Shown one piece after another: positions 8,952-18,121 of a stretch of DNA of 64,000 nucleotides (the stretch's first letter is position 1; each line of letters opens with the position of its first letter). The translations under genes and the position numbers were made by a program. Source of the DNA: an uncultured Bacilli bacterium (GTDB lineage Bacteria; Bacillota_I; Bacilli_A; RF39; UBA660). Below the pieces are notes generated by a model, which searched no databases, was not told the DNA's origin, and saw only the letters and a program-made list of their open reading frames with translations. The DNA is taken from contig CANREL010000006.1 of NCBI GenBank assembly GCA_947629655.1, positions 1 to 64,000 on the forward strand. The letters run 5' to 3'.

Positions 8952-11900
8952 TATGCTTCATCCCCTTTCATTATTTCATTTTCAAATTCGCTTTCCAACT
9001 CTTCATCAAAATCATCATCATTCATTGAATCAAAGTCATCACCAAATTCATCTTCTGATTCCTCATCATCATATTCATCAGAACCATCTTGATTATCTTC
9101 ATCTACTTGATGAGCTGGAATTTCAATATTATCTATATTTGGATCAATATCTTCTTTATATTCATCCTCTTCAATCTCTTTCAACTGAAGAACTTCATTT
9201 TTATCATTAACAATACTTATGTCTAATCCTAGAGCTTGGAACTCTTTCATGAGAACTCTGAATGACTCTGGTACACCAGCTTGATTTATATCTTCGCCTT
9301 TAACAATTGATTCATAAACTTTGACACGACCGACAACATCGTCAGACTTAACTGTCAAAATTTCTTGTAAGATATGAGAAGCACCATAAGCTTCTAGAGC
9401 CCAAACTTCCATTTCACCAAATCTTTGTCCACCAAATTGTGCTTTACCACCAAGTGGTTGTTGTGTAACTAAAGAATATGGTCCAGTAGAACGAGCATGT
9501 AATTTATCATCTACCATGTGATGTAACTTAATCATGTACATGACACCAACTGAAACTCTATTATCAAATTTTTCTCCAGTACGACCATCATATAGAACAG
9601 TCTTACCATCTGGATCCATTCCAGCTTCGGCCATCATCTCAGCTATATCCTCTGTCTTAGCACCATCAAATACTGGTGTTGCTACGTGAACTCCTAGTTT
9701 CTTAGCAGCCATACCTAAGTGCAACTCTAAGATTTGTCCAAGGTTCATACGTGATGGAACACCTTGTGGGTTAAGCATGATATCAACAGGAGTACCATCT
9801 GGTAAATAAGGCATATCTTCTTGTGGAAGAATTAATGAAATAACACCTTTGTTACCATGACGTCCACTCATCTTATCTCCTACTTGAATCTTTCTCTTTT
9901 GAGCTATGTATACACGAATTACCTTACTTACACCAGCTGGCAATTCATCATTTTCTTTACGAGAGAAAATCTTAACGTCGTGAACGATACCATCACCACC
10001 ATGTGGAACACGTAATGAAGTATCTCTAACTTCACGAGTTTTCTCACCAAAGATGGCATGTAATAATTTTTCTTCAGAAGTCAACTCAGCCATACCTTTT
10101 GGTGTAACTTTACCAACTAAGATATCTCCTTCTTTAACTTCTGTACCAACGATGACAATACCATTTTCATCAAGATTCTTTCTTGCTTCGTAACTGACAT
10201 TAGGAATATCACGAGTAATCTCTTCTGGTCCTAATTTAGTCTCACGACATTGCATTTCAAAGTCTTCCAAATGAATTCCTGTATATACGTCATCCTTAAC
10301 TAAATTTTCATTTAATATTACAGCGTCCTCGTAGTTATAACCATTGAAAGTCATGAAAGCTACAACGACGTTCTTACCTAGAGCAAGTTCTCCCTTATCA
10401 GTACTTGGACCATCAGCAATGACAGATCCACGTTTAACCTTTTCACCAACTTTAACAATAGGTCTTTGATGTTGACAAGTACCAGCATTAGATAATTCAA
10501 AGTTAGCTAAATAGTAATCATCTTTACCACCAGCTGTTTTAACTGTAATCTTTCTAGCATCTACGTATTCAACAACACCATCAGCTTTACAAACGACAAC
10601 AGCACCACTATCACGAGCTGCAACATACTCAACACCTGTACCAACAAGTGGAGCTTCAGCTTTTAACAATGGAACAGATTGACGTTGCATGTTAGCACCC
10701 ATCAAAGCACGAGTAGCATCATCGTGTTCTAGGAATGGGATACAACTTGTCGTAACCGCAACAACTTGTTGAGGTGATACGTCAACGTAATCAACTTGTT
10801 CTGGTTTAACTAAAATGTTTTCACCACGATATCTAGCTGGAACTAAATCTTCAGTCATGACATTATTTTCATCTACTTTAACAGTAGCAAGAGAAATAAT
10901 GATATCTGCTTCTTCATCAGCAGTTAAATATTCAACTTCATCAGTTAATTGTTTATTAACAACCTTACGATAAGGAGTCATAATAAATCCATAATCATCA
11001 ATCTTAGCATAACTTGCCAAAGATGTAATTAGACCAATGTTTTGTCCTTCTGGTGACTCAATTGGACAAATACGACCATAGTGTGAAGCATTTACGTCAC
11101 GTACTTCCGTACCTGCTCTATCTCTTGATAATCCACCTGGTCCTAATGCAGATAGACGTCTCTTATTAGTAAGTTCAGCGATAGGGTTTGTTTGGTCCAT
11201 GAATTGTGACAATTGGCTACTACCAAAGAACTCTTTCATAGCTGCTGTAATAGGTCTAATATTAATTAAAGTTTTAGGTGTTACTTCTTCCATCTCTTGA
11301 GTAGTCATTCTTTCACGAATAACTCTTTCCATACGAGATACACCAATTCTGAATTGGTTTTGTAAAAGTTCACCAACTTGACGAATACGACGATTTCCTA
11401 AATGGTCAATTTCATCAATATTTCCAAATCCTTTTAATAAGTTTAAGTAATATGAAACAGAAGCATACACGTCAGGTATAGTAAGTCTCTTAACTTCCGT
11501 AGTTTGATCATTACCAATTAGAGTAAGAACATTCTTCTTATCAGCAGGATCATATACTTTAATAGTTTGAATCTTATTAAAAGTATCTAATTCATCATTT
11601 ATTTTTACTTCACTGACATTATATCCATCAGCAAAAATAGGTTTTAATTTATCTAGTACTTCTTTATTGATAACTGTACCTTTTTCAACTACAACTTCTT
11701 TATCAACTTTAATATCTTCAGCTATGGTTAAACCAAGTACTCTATCAAGTACATTTAATTTACGATTGAACTTATATCTACCTACTTTAGCTAAATCATA
11801 TCTAAATTCATCAAAGAATCTAGTAATGATTTGGTTTTTAGATGAATCTAAAGTAGCTGGTTCTCCTGGTCGCAATTTTTCATAAATCTCGATTAGAGCT

Positions 11901-12592
11901 TCATCAGTATTACGAGTTGAATCCTTAGCTAAAGTATTTTCTAAGTATTCATCTTTACCAAATACTTTGATAATTTCTTCATCACTTGATAGACCAAAAG
12001 CTCTTAAAAGTGTCGTAATTGGAACTTTTCTCGTTCTATCAATTCTGACATACAAAACATCCCTGGCATCTGTTTCAAACTCAAGCCAAGTTCCACGCGT
12101 AGGGATAATTTGGGAAGTTATTGATTGTCTTCCATTTTTATCAATCTCTCTATTGAAATATACACTTGGAGATCTGACTAATTGTGATACAATTACACGT
12201 TCTGCACCATTGATGACAAATGTTCCACTATCTGTCATGACAGGCATATCTCCTAAAAATATTTCTTGTTCTTTTACTTCCCCAGTTTCATGGTTAAAAA
12301 GACGCACTTCAACTTTTAAAGGCGCAGCAAAAGTTGTCTCTCTATCCTTACTCTGTTTAATTGAGTATCTTGGTTCATCAAAATGATATTCACCAAACTC
12401 AAGTGATAAAGTACCTGAGAAATTCTCAACGGGGAATAAATCTTCAAAAACCTCTTTAATTCCTGTATCAATAAACCATTGATATGATTTCTTTTGGATT
12501 TCTAATAAATCCTTTAATTCATAAGTATTTTTTATTCTAGAAAAACTTCTTCTTTGTCGGTGGTCACCACAATTAATCATCCTATATGCCAC
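8951..12592 (-). CDS. rpoB: RNA polymerase subunit beta
   Basis: RpoB forms the other half of the RNA polymerase active cleft. The start is GTG with an AGGGGTG site seven bases upstream. The rifampicin-pocket region [20 protein letters not shown] is intact except that the histidine equivalent to E. coli His526 is asparagine (residue 476, codon 11165-11167). The last 75 or so residues form an unusual tail dominated by aspartate and glutamate, ending MKGDEA, beyond the conserved C-terminus. Total length is 1213 residues. It lies downstream of the methyltransferase gene in the B. subtilis order. Confidence 0.99.
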   Translation of the reverse strand: MAYRMINCGDHRQRRSFSRIKNTYELKDLLEIQKKSYQWFIDTGIKEVFEDLFPVENFSGTLSLEFGEYHFDEPRYSIKQSKDRETTFAAPLKVEVRLFNHETGEVKEQEIFLGDMPVMTDSGTFVINGAERVIVSQLVRSPSVYFNREIDKNGRQSITSQIIPTRGTWLEFETDARDVLYVRIDRTRKVPITTLLRAFGLSSDEEIIKVFGKDEYLENTLAKDSTRNTDEALIEIYEKLRPGEPATLDSSKNQIITRFFDEFRYDLAKVGRYKFNRKLNVLDRVLGLTIAEDIKVDKEVVVEKGTVINKEVLDKLKPIFADGYNVSEVKINDELDTFNKIQTIKVYDPADKKNVLTLIGNDQTTEVKRLTIPDVYASVSYYLNLLKGFGNIDEIDHLGNRRIRQVGELLQNQFRIGVSRMERVIRERMTTQEMEEVTPKTLINIRPITAAMKEFFGSSQLSQFMDQTNPIAELTNKRRLSALGPGGLSRDRAGTEVRDVNASHYGRICPIESPEGQNIGLITSLASYAKIDDYGFIMTPYRKVVNKQLTDEVEYLTADEEADIIISLATVKVDENNVMTEDLVPARYRGENILVKPEQVDYVDVSPQQVVAVTTSCIPFLEHDDATRALMGANMQRQSVPLLKAEAPLVGTGVEYVAARDSGAVVVCKADGVVEYVDARKITVKTAGGKDDYYLANFELSNAGTCQHQRPIVKVGEKVKRGSVIADGPSTDKGELALGKNVVVAFMTFNGYNYEDAVILNENLVKDDVYTGIHLEDFEMQCRETKLGPEEITRDIPNVSYEARKNLDENGIVIVGTEVKEGDILVGKVTPKGMAELTSEEKLLHAIFGEKTREVRDTSLRVPHGGDGIVHDVKIFSRKENDELPAGVSKVIRVYIAQKRKIQVGDKMSGRHGNKGVISLILPQEDMPYLPDGTPVDIMLNPQGVPSRMNLGQILELHLGMAAKKLGVHVATPVFDGAKTEDIAEMMAEAGMDPDGKTVLYDGRTGEKFDNRVSVGVMYMIKLHHMVDDKLHARSTGPYSLVTQQPLGGKAQFGGQRFGEMEVWALEAYGASHILQEILTVKSDDVVGRVKVYESIVKGEDINQAGVPESFRVLMKEFQALGLDISIVNDKNEVLQLKEIEEDEYKEDIDPNIDNIEIPAHQVDEDNQDGSDEYDDEESEDEFGDDFDSMNDDDFDEELESEFENEIMKGDEA

Positions 12593-12689
12593 TAAATTTC
12601 ACCCCTAACAGTATATTTAATCAAAGAACATAATTATTAATAAATAACACGTTGCCAATTTATATTATTAACACAATTCAAGCAATAAG
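12593..12689 (-). promoter_or_regulatory. rpoB upstream region, possible second promoter
   Basis: The 97 bases between the methyltransferase and rpoB contain, on the minus strand, a TTGACT followed after 17 bases by TAATAA, and an overlapping TTGCTT with TAAATT. Either could be a weak internal promoter. I see no terminator hairpin, so readthrough from upstream is likely. Confidence 0.35.
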
Positions 12690-13277
12690 TCAATCTAAAT
12701 CGCACTTAATTACAAAAAAACCTTTTATTTTATCTAGCACTTCAACTCTATATATTTTTTCTAAATCTCTAATCATTGATTTAGCACCCTGTTCCTTTCG
12801 AACAACGATGAACAAACTACCATTTTCAAGCAAATAATCTTTAGCATTCATCACGATGTCATAAACAATTTTCTTACCAGCTCTAATTGGCGGATTGGTA
12901 ATGATGTAGTTATATTTACGAGAAACATTTTGATAACAATCACTTTCAGCAAAATCGACATTGTTAACATGATTTTCTTTTTTATTCATCTCTGCTAGAT
13001 GAAGAGCTCGTCTATTGACATCAACTCCCAAAAAATTAGCATCTACTATCTTACCCAAAATAATATCGATAACTCCATATCCACATCCGACATCTAATAT
13101 ATCACCATGAAGGATATCTAAAGGAATCGTCTCTAATAAAACTCTCGTTCCAAAATCTAATTTCTCTTTTGAAAAGACCCCATTATCCGTATAAAAAGAG
13201 TAATGGTTATTTAAAATATCAACATCGTATTTTTGAATATTGCTTTTCAAATCTTCATTAGAAAAGTATTGTCCCAT
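12690..13277 (-). CDS. ybxB: RsmC-like class I SAM methyltransferase (YbxB type)
   Basis: A probable RNA guanine N2-methyltransferase of the RsmC/RlmG type. The AdoMet-binding motif DILDVGCGYGVIDI is at about 60-73 and the catalytic NPPIRAGK motif at about 128-135. A single-domain protein of this kind occupies the same place between rplL and rpoB in B. subtilis and many Bacillota. I choose the ATG at 13277 (195 residues) because GAGGTG lies just before it, while the GTG at 13283 overlaps that site. The exact rRNA target is not known for this branch. Confidence 0.9.
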   Translation of the reverse strand: MGQYFSNEDLKSNIQKYDVDILNNHYSFYTDNGVFSKEKLDFGTRVLLETIPLDILHGDILDVGCGYGVIDIILGKIVDANFLGVDVNRRALHLAEMNKKENHVNNVDFAESDCYQNVSRKYNYIITNPPIRAGKKIVYDIVMNAKDYLLENGSLFIVVRKEQGAKSMIRDLEKIYRVEVLDKIKGFFVIKCDLD

Positions 13278-13290
13278 ATTCACCTCAAAA

Positions 13291-13330
13291 TTAAAAAGAG
13301 TTAACTAAAATAATCTATATAGTTAACTCT
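13291..13330 (-). promoter_or_regulatory. hairpin and T-run in the leader of ybxB-rpoB-rpoC
   Basis: A perfect 11-bp stem (13297-13307 with 13320-13330, AGAGTTAACTA) and 12-base loop are followed on the minus strand by five T residues, 14 bases before the ybxB start and almost at the predicted transcription start. It looks like an intrinsic terminator placed inside the leader of the RNA polymerase genes; it may be an attenuator or may also catch readthrough from rplL. Confidence 0.65.
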
Positions 13331-13345
13331 CCCTTCGTAATATAT

Positions 13346-13374
13346 ATAATATCGCAAATTTTCTAGTTTTTCAA
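13346..13374 (-). promoter_or_regulatory. promoter for ybxB-rpoB-rpoC
   Basis: On the minus strand, -35 TTGAAA (13369-13374) and -10 TATTAT (13346-13351) have 17-base spacing, downstream of the rplL terminator. Confidence 0.7.
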
Positions 13375-13426
13375 ACACTTTTATAAAGTTGTCAATACGT
13401 TTTTTAACTTTTTGACATTTATTTAC

Positions 13427-13456
13427 ACAAAAAAAGAATCACTATGTGATTCTTAA
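13427..13456 (-). terminator. rplL terminator
   Basis: The stem AAGAATCAC/GTGATTCTT has a three-base loop and is followed by seven T residues on the minus strand, shortly after the rplL stop. Confidence 0.85.
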
Positions 13457-13469
13457 AGCTCTAACAGAA

Positions 13470-13841
13470 CTATTTAACTTCTACTTCTGCTCCAGCTTCT
13501 TCTAATTTAGCTTTGATTTCATTTGCTTCATCTACAGAAATACCTTCTTTAACAGCACCACCATTATCAGCGATATCCTTAGATTCTTTTAATCCTAATC
13601 CAGTAATTTCTTTAATTACTTTGATAACGTTGATCTTAGCAGCTCCAGCATTAACTAAGTTAACACTTACAACACTTGGAGTGTCATCACTAGCAGCAGC
13701 TCCAGCAGCTGGTGCAGCAACAGCAACAGCACTTGGATCTACTCCAAATTCTTCTTTCATTGCATCTACTAATTCTTTAATTTCTAAAAGGTTCATTTCT
13801 TTTAAAGCACTTATAAATTCATCTCTTGTTAATTTAGCCAT
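13470..13841 (-). CDS. rplL: 50S ribosomal protein L7/L12
   Basis: L7/L12 forms the flexible stalk of the 50S subunit that recruits translation factors. The N-terminal dimerisation helix (residues 1-30), an alanine-rich hinge (about 38-55) and the globular domain with GLGLKESKDI are all visible. The 123 residues are normal. It lies 39 bases after rplJ and is followed by a terminator, so rplJ-rplL form one transcript under L10 control. Confidence 0.99.
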   Translation of the reverse strand: MAKLTRDEFISALKEMNLLEIKELVDAMKEEFGVDPSAVAVAAPAAGAAASDDTPSVVSVNLVNAGAAKINVIKVIKEITGLGLKESKDIADNGGAVKEGISVDEANEIKAKLEEAGAEVEVK

Positions 13842-13880
13842 TTTCTTTTCCTCCCTATTTCTATTTAAATTTTTCCTTTA

Positions 13881-14372
13881 TTATTCTTCTTTTTGTTTAG
13901 CATATAAGTCTAAGCAGATTGATAAATCTCTTGCGATACCCATCATTCCACCAGCAAGCATAGTAAGTAATCCCTCTCTTGAAGGAATTGTTGCCAAAGC
14001 ATCCAATTTAGATTTATCAGACACCTCACCATCAATAATACCAACTTTTAAAACTAATGCTTGGTTTGTCTTAGCAAAATCTGATAAAACTTTAACTGCT
14101 GCAACTTGATCCTTACCAAATGCCATTGCACTAGGTCCAACTAAACTTGCATCAATATCAATATTCAAATCAGATAGAGCTCTAGCCATTAAAGTATTTT
14201 TGTATACTTTGTAATCAGAGTTATTCTCTCTCAACTTAACTCTTAACTCTTTAGCTTCATTATCAGTGATACCACGATAATCGAATAAAATTACTGAAGC
14301 GCTATTTTGAACGCGATCTTTTATTTCATCAATAATTTCTTGCTTCTTAGCTAGAATCTTTTCATTTGCCAT
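13881..14372 (-). CDS. rplJ: 50S ribosomal protein L10
   Basis: L10 anchors L7/L12 dimers to 23S rRNA at the stalk base. I place the start at 14372 (MANEKILAKK), preceded by GGAGGTGTAGAG, giving 163 residues; the 23 extra in-frame codons upstream are part of the regulatory leader. The fold contains SVILFDYRGI at about 25-35 and the C-terminal helix ending KQKEE that binds L7/L12. The operon is expected to be autoregulated by the L10-L12 complex on the leader just upstream. Confidence 0.98.
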   Translation of the reverse strand: MANEKILAKKQEIIDEIKDRVQNSASVILFDYRGITDNEAKELRVKLRENNSDYKVYKNTLMARALSDLNIDIDASLVGPSAMAFGKDQVAAVKVLSDFAKTNQALVLKVGIIDGEVSDKSKLDALATIPSREGLLTMLAGGMMGIARDLSICLDLYAKQKEE

Positions 14373-14399
14373 CTCTACACCTCCTATTATATTTAAAAG

Positions 14400-14507
14400 T
14401 GCCACAAAAAAGGTCTTCACATCATAGACATAAAGACCCAAAAGCTTTTTTAATCAAGTCCTCGGTAGGATTTACTTTTATACCTACTGTCTATGGCACC
14501 AAAATCA
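14400..14507 (-). ncRNA. L10 leader with attenuator
   Basis: The leader RNA upstream of rplJ has the known L10-leader layout: a long closing helix with GTGCCATAGACAGTAGG at the 5' side and GTGGCAC at the 3' side, internal TCCTACCGAGGACTTGA, and an intrinsic terminator in which GGTCTT and AAGACC (14412-14437) pair, followed by six T residues. Binding of L10(L12)4 to the kink-turn region is known in this family to promote termination before rplJ. Confidence 0.85.
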
Positions 14508-14513
14508 ATTAAT

Positions 14514-14542
14514 ATTATATATTACCCAATACTATTTGTCAA
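14514..14542 (-). promoter_or_regulatory. consensus sigma-A promoter of rplJL
   Basis: A perfect TTGACA (14537-14542), 17-base spacer and perfect TATAAT (14514-14519) lie on the minus strand. The -35 is made of the last codons and stop of rplA, so the promoter overlaps the upstream gene. Transcription should start at about 14507, at the beginning of the L10 leader. Confidence 0.9.
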
Positions 14543-15230
14543 AAGAATTTACACTAACTTTAATTCCAGGACCCATAGTACTAGCAATAGAAATGTTTTT
14601 AATATATTCACCTTTTACTGAAGCTGGTTTTAACTTTAATAAGTTTGCAACGAATGCATCCATATTTTCAACAAGCTTTTCAGCATCAAAATCAGTATTA
14701 CCAATAATTCCGTGAACATTACCGAAAGTGTCAGTTCTATATTCAACACGTCCAGCTTTAACTTCGTTAACAGCTTTCTCTACGTCTACTGTAACTGTTC
14801 CTGTCTTAGGATTTGGCATTAATCCACGAGGTCCTAATACTCTACCTAATTTACCAAGAAGTGGCATCATATCTGGTGTAGCTATCATTACATCAAAACC
14901 GAACCAGTTCTCTTTTTCTATCTTTTCTAGTATGTCAACATCACCAACAAAATCAGCACCAGCTGCTTCTGCTTTCTTAGCATTGTCTCCTCTTGCTACT
15001 ACTAAAACTTTTTTGTCTTTACCAGTACCATTAGGAAGTACAATTGCACCTCTTAATTGTTGATCAGCTTTCTTTGTATCCAAATTAAGTCTAACAGCAA
15101 TCTCAACAGATGAAACAAATTTGCTAACAGAAGTCTCTTTAACTAACTTTGCAGCTTCTTCTTTTGTATAAGCTTTACCTTTTTCAATTTTAGATGCAGC
15201 TTCTACATACTTCTTTCCTCTATTTTTCAT
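14532..15230 (-). CDS. rplA: 50S ribosomal protein L1
   Basis: L1 forms the mobile stalk near the ribosomal E site that guides deacylated tRNA out, and often represses its own mRNA. The 232 residues begin [11 protein letters not shown] and contain the conserved [18 protein letters not shown] block in the middle, which contacts rRNA. The Shine-Dalgarno AAGGAGG is 6 bases upstream, next to a hairpin (15244-15274) that is a plausible L1 autoregulation site. It follows rplK in the standard order. Confidence 0.99.
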   Translation of the reverse strand: MKNRGKKYVEAASKIEKGKAYTKEEAAKLVKETSVSKFVSSVEIAVRLNLDTKKADQQLRGAIVLPNGTGKDKKVLVVARGDNAKKAEAAGADFVGDVDILEKIEKENWFGFDVMIATPDMMPLLGKLGRVLGPRGLMPNPKTGTVTVDVEKAVNEVKAGRVEYRTDTFGNVHGIIGNTDFDAEKLVENMDAFVANLLKLKPASVKGEYIKNISIASTMGPGIKVSVNSFDK

Positions 15231-15243
15231 TTCATTTCCTCCT

Positions 15244-15274
15244 TATGTGGTTAAGCGGATTATCCTCCCACATA
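15244..15274 (-). promoter_or_regulatory. hairpin before rplA, candidate L1 autoregulatory site
   Basis: On the minus strand TATGTGG and CCACATA pair around an internal GAGGATAATCC; the AAGGAGG ribosome site follows directly. L1 in other bacteria binds an mRNA mimic of its rRNA site next to the ribosome site of its own operon. The similarity to that site is my reading, not a computed match. Confidence 0.5.
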
Positions 15275-15308
15275 GGTATAAACCTATATGTATATTAATA
15301 AATTACTT

Positions 15309-15734
15309 TTATTCTTTGATGGCAATACCCATATTACGAGCAGTACCTTCAACTATTTTTATAGCTTCTTCAACTGTATAAGCATTTAAATCTGGTAATT
15401 TAATTTCTGCAATTTCTCTAATTTGATCTTTAGTCAAAGTTGCAACAGTTTCACTAGATCCTTTAACAGATCCCTTATCGATTTTAGCTGCTTTCTTCAA
15501 TAAGAATGCAGTTGGTGGAGTCTTAATTACGAAATCAAAACTTCTATCTTCATAGATTGAAATTTCAACTGGTAATACATCACCCATTTTGTCTCTAGTT
15601 GCGTCATTATATTTTGTACAAAATTCTTGTAAGTTAATTCCGGCTGGTCCTAAAACTGTTCCGACTGGTGGAGCAGGTGTAGCTTTTCCAGCTTGAATTT
15701 GTAATTTAATCTTTTTAACAACTTCTTTTGCCAC
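15309..15734 (-). CDS. rplK: 50S ribosomal protein L11
   Basis: L11 binds the GTPase-associated region of 23S rRNA. I use the GTG at 15734, six bases after GGAGGTG, giving 141 residues beginning (M)[11 protein letters not shown]; the alternative GTG at 15743 overlaps the ribosome site. The N-terminal [19 protein letters not shown] motif (thiostrepton-binding, proline-rich) is complete, as is the C-terminal rRNA-binding domain ending [10 protein letters not shown]. Its own promoter and leader lie upstream. Confidence 0.98.
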   Translation of the reverse strand: MAKEVVKKIKLQIQAGKATPAPPVGTVLGPAGINLQEFCTKYNDATRDKMGDVLPVEISIYEDRSFDFVIKTPPTAFLLKKAAKIDKGSVKGSSETVATLTKDQIREIAEIKLPDLNAYTVEEAIKIVEGTARNMGIAIKE

Positions 15735-15749
15735 GAAAAACACCTCCTA

Positions 15750-15835
15750 TATATTTTATTTCGTTTTCGCGAGTGGTCCAAATAGCCAAGATCCGCGCTT
15801 CCCACTTATTTCTTTTCTATATAATTCAATATAGC
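15750..15835 (-). ncRNA. structured leader of rplK
   Basis: Downstream of the rplK promoter the transcript carries a GC-rich folded element, an island of GC in AT-rich DNA: AGTGG pairs with CCACT around a region with GCGCGG and GGACC, followed by CGCGAAAACG. Position and compactness suggest a ribosomal-protein leader, but I cannot assign it to a named family. Confidence 0.45.
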
Positions 15836-15841
15836 GCTTCA

Positions 15842-15870
15842 ATAATACCATATTAAATTTTAAAAATCAA
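15842..15870 (-). promoter_or_regulatory. promoter for rplKA
   Basis: On the minus strand, -35 TTGATT (15865-15870) and -10 TATTAT (15842-15847) have 17-base spacing, just after the nusG stop codon. Confidence 0.7.
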
Positions 15871-15884
15871 GCAATTTCTCAAAA

Positions 15885-16424
15885 TTAATCAACAGCGATT
15901 TCGATTTGTGATAATTCTACTTCAACAGAAGTCTCTTGACCGAACAAATCTACATTTAAAACCAACTTTTGATTTGGAAGATCAATACTGTCGACAACAC
16001 CATACATGTTGACAAAAGGTCCAGCAATAATCTTAACTTTAGCTCCAACTTCAAGTTCTTTATCGACATCAAATCTACTGATTCCCATATTGTTCAAAAT
16101 ATTATCAACTTCATATGGTTGTAATGGTGTAGGTTTAGCTCCTTTACCACTTGATCCAATAAATCCTGTAACACCTGGTGTATTTCTAACTACATACCAA
16201 GCTTCATCACTCATCACCATTTCAATCAACACATAACCAGGGAACATTTTCTTAATTTTTTCTTTAGTGACACCATCTTTTACTTCAATCTCTTTTTGTT
16301 CTGGAATGATTACACGATAAATATAATCTTTCATATCCATAGATTGAGCACGCATTTCTAATTTTTCTTTAACTTTACTCTCATGTCCAGAATAAGTATT
16401 AACTACATACCATTGTTTTTCCAT
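15885..16424 (-). CDS. nusG: transcription termination/antitermination factor NusG
   Basis: NusG binds RNA polymerase across the cleft and links it to ribosomes or Rho. I place the start at 16424 (MEKQWYVVNTYSG) with AGGAG upstream, giving 179 residues. The NGN domain carries FPGYVLIEM near 80-90 and NTPGVTGF near 105. The C-terminal KOW domain has the AGPFVNMYGVV motif at about 130-140. It follows secE by 11 bases, the standard arrangement. Confidence 0.98.
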   Translation of the reverse strand: MEKQWYVVNTYSGHESKVKEKLEMRAQSMDMKDYIYRVIIPEQKEIEVKDGVTKEKIKKMFPGYVLIEMVMSDEAWYVVRNTPGVTGFIGSSGKGAKPTPLQPYEVDNILNNMGISRFDVDKELEVGAKVKIIAGPFVNMYGVVDSIDLPNQKLVLNVDLFGQETSVEVELSQIEIAVD

Positions 16425-16435
16425 AACTAATTCTC

Positions 16436-16804
16436 CTATACAAATACTATGATTGACTTCAACCAAGCCATTAACGTCTCTATTCCATAAAAGTATATGG
16501 CAAATAACACTATGAATAGAATAGTTGCAATTGAATATTTAGCCATATCTCTCTTATTAGGCCAAACGACCTTAGACATTTCATCTTTAACACCTTTAAA
16601 GAAATTAAAAATACTTTTGAATATGCCAACTTTCTTTTTCTTCTCTTTTTTGTCTTTTTTCTTATCTTCTTTTTTCTCTTCTTTAACTACTTTTTCTTTT
16701 GTTTCAATCTTCTCTACTTTTTTTGTTGATTTCTTTTTCTCTGTCAAATTTTTTTCTTTAGCATTTTCTTTTTTCTTAGTCTTTTTTGTCTTCTCTTTCT
16801 CCAT
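16436..16804 (-). CDS. secE: preprotein translocase subunit SecE with lysine/glutamate-rich extension
   Basis: SecE clamps SecY in the protein-translocation channel. The conserved core is the last 60 residues: FNFFKGVKDEMSKVVWPN, then one transmembrane helix (about 92-112). Ahead of it is a 58-residue cytoplasmic segment composed almost only of Lys, Glu, Thr and Val, which most single-TM SecE proteins lack; total length is 122 against about 60 for the B. subtilis protein. The extension may be disordered or coiled. The location directly upstream of nusG confirms the assignment. Confidence 0.95.
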   Translation of the reverse strand: MEKEKTKKTKKKENAKEKNLTEKKKSTKKVEKIETKEKVVKEEKKEDKKKDKKEKKKKVGIFKSIFNFFKGVKDEMSKVVWPNKRDMAKYSIATILFIVLFAIYFYGIETLMAWLKSIIVFV

Positions 16805-16832
16805 ATTAATCCCTACCTATATTTTACCAAAA

Positions 16833-16879
16833 TAAAAACACTTATACGTGTCACATATAAAGTAACACAAAAGTGTTTA
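16833..16879 (-). terminator. lgt terminator
   Basis: The outer stem AAACACTT/AAGTGTTT (16836-16843 with 16871-16878) and an inner GTGT/ACAC pair are followed by TTTTATTTT on the minus strand, between lgt and secE. Confidence 0.75.
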
Positions 16880-16883
16880 TAAG

Positions 16884-17687
16884 TCAATCTTTTTGTTCAA
16901 CAGCATTGTACTGATCATCAAATCGTGATTTCTTTAATTTATACACAAATAGCACTAAACCAGCAACAGCCATCACAATTGATACTAACTGTGCCATTCT
17001 TAAACTTCCAAGCATCAAACTATCAGTTCGCAATCCTTCAATGAAGAAACGCCCAATGCCATACCAAATCATATATAACGCTGTCGGTTGACCGACATGA
17101 ATGTATCTAAATCTTCTAGCTATCAGTAACATGACAAAGCCAACTAGATTCCACAAACTCTCATAGAGGAAAGTTGGATGATAGTAGTTAGCACCAATCT
17201 TCATGCCATCAATGATGAAATCTGGAAGATGAAGACTCTTTAAATAAGATAGGCTGACAACACCACCATATGCTTCTTGATTGAAGAAATTACCCCATCT
17301 ACCAATGACTTGACCAATTATTAATCCTACGACGATGATATCAATAATTTTTAAAGTGCGAACATGCTCTTTACGGCAGTAGTAGATGACAAATAATCCT
17401 CCAGCTATGATTGATCCATGAATAGCCATACCACCATTCCATATTTCAAAGATTTCCATTAAATGTGTACTGTAATATGACCAATTAAAGATTACGTAAT
17501 AAGCTCTAGCTCCCAATATGGCAAATATAGTGCCATAAAAGATCAAATTTATAAAAAAGTCTTCTGATATTTTTTGCCTTTTAGCTTCTCTTAAAATTAT
17601 CGTTATACCTACTAATAATCCAAAAGCTATTAATAAAGAATACCAATATAGTTGGAAAAATCCAAAATCAATCGCAACTCTACTCAT
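16884..17687 (-). CDS. lgt: prolipoprotein diacylglyceryl transferase
   Basis: Lgt moves diacylglycerol from phosphatidylglycerol to the lipobox cysteine of prelipoproteins at the membrane. The seven-helix pattern is visible over 267 residues. The diagnostic motifs are GGMAIHGSIIAGG near 84-96 and GRWGNFFNQEAYGG near 130-143, including the essential His and Arg. The substrate YidC with its lipobox is encoded at the other end of the window. It overlaps the YvlD-like gene by a few bases. A divergent second family member lies at 43784-44500. Confidence 0.97.
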   Translation of the reverse strand: MSRVAIDFGFFQLYWYSLLIAFGLLVGITIILREAKRQKISEDFFINLIFYGTIFAILGARAYYVIFNWSYYSTHLMEIFEIWNGGMAIHGSIIAGGLFVIYYCRKEHVRTLKIIDIIVVGLIIGQVIGRWGNFFNQEAYGGVVSLSYLKSLHLPDFIIDGMKIGANYYHPTFLYESLWNLVGFVMLLIARRFRYIHVGQPTALYMIWYGIGRFFIEGLRTDSLMLGSLRMAQLVSIVMAVAGLVLFVYKLKKSRFDDQYNAVEQKD

Positions 17688-18111
17688 ATCTCTTCACCTT
17701 CTTTATGAAAGGTTTAATGACAACACTTTCTACTAATAAATTAAATAAAGACAATATAATTGATATAAAGAATAAAATTGGTAAACTAGTAAATTCAATC
17801 TTATTATTCATGATGAATTCAACTAATTTTAAAATGATCATATTATTGACAAAATAAAATAGTCCAAGTGTAAGTCCCGTAATCGGTAAAGTCAAATGAA
17901 AAAGAATTGGTTTGACCGTCTTATTCAATATATAGATCAGTACTACCGCAATGAATGAATACAAATACAAATGTGTTTGATCAATTTTAAACGTATCAAA
18001 TATGTAATCGACAACAATGAATACAACTGTATATGCTAACATGTATAATAACCATTCCAATACAGAATGAATCATTGTTACTACTTTGTTTTTCTTTAAC
18101 TTTTGACTCAT
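17680..18111 (-). CDS. YvlD-like four-helix membrane protein (phage holin family 4)
   Basis: A 143-residue membrane protein with four hydrophobic helices. The segment LNKTVKPILFHLTLPITGLTLG followed by FYFVNNMIIL matches the PF04020 family (YvlD), named after phage holins but usually chromosomal and of unknown function. The start at 18111 follows an AAGGTGG site just after the uvrA stop. It overlaps lgt by eight bases, so both are probably translated from the uvr transcript. Function is not inferred further. Confidence 0.8.
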   Translation of the reverse strand: MSQKLKKNKVVTMIHSVLEWLLYMLAYTVVFIVVDYIFDTFKIDQTHLYLYSFIAVVLIYILNKTVKPILFHLTLPITGLTLGLFYFVNNMIILKLVEFIMNNKIEFTSLPILFFISIILSLFNLLVESVVIKPFIKKVKRYE

Positions 18112-18121
18112 TAGTACCACC

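Noticed and set aside
8953..9210. Plus-strand ORF rich in His, Leu and Ser opposite the 3' end of rpoB.
   Set aside because: It is the antisense shadow of the acidic GAT/GAA-rich tail of RpoB; no ribosome site or promoter.
13513..14109. Long plus-strand ORF across rplL and rplJ.
   Set aside because: It is antisense to two ribosomal protein genes with high codon constraint, and lacks a ribosome site.
16497..16835. Plus-strand Phe/Ser/Leu-rich ORF opposite secE.
   Set aside because: Antisense of the AAA/GAA-rich SecE extension; composition artefact.
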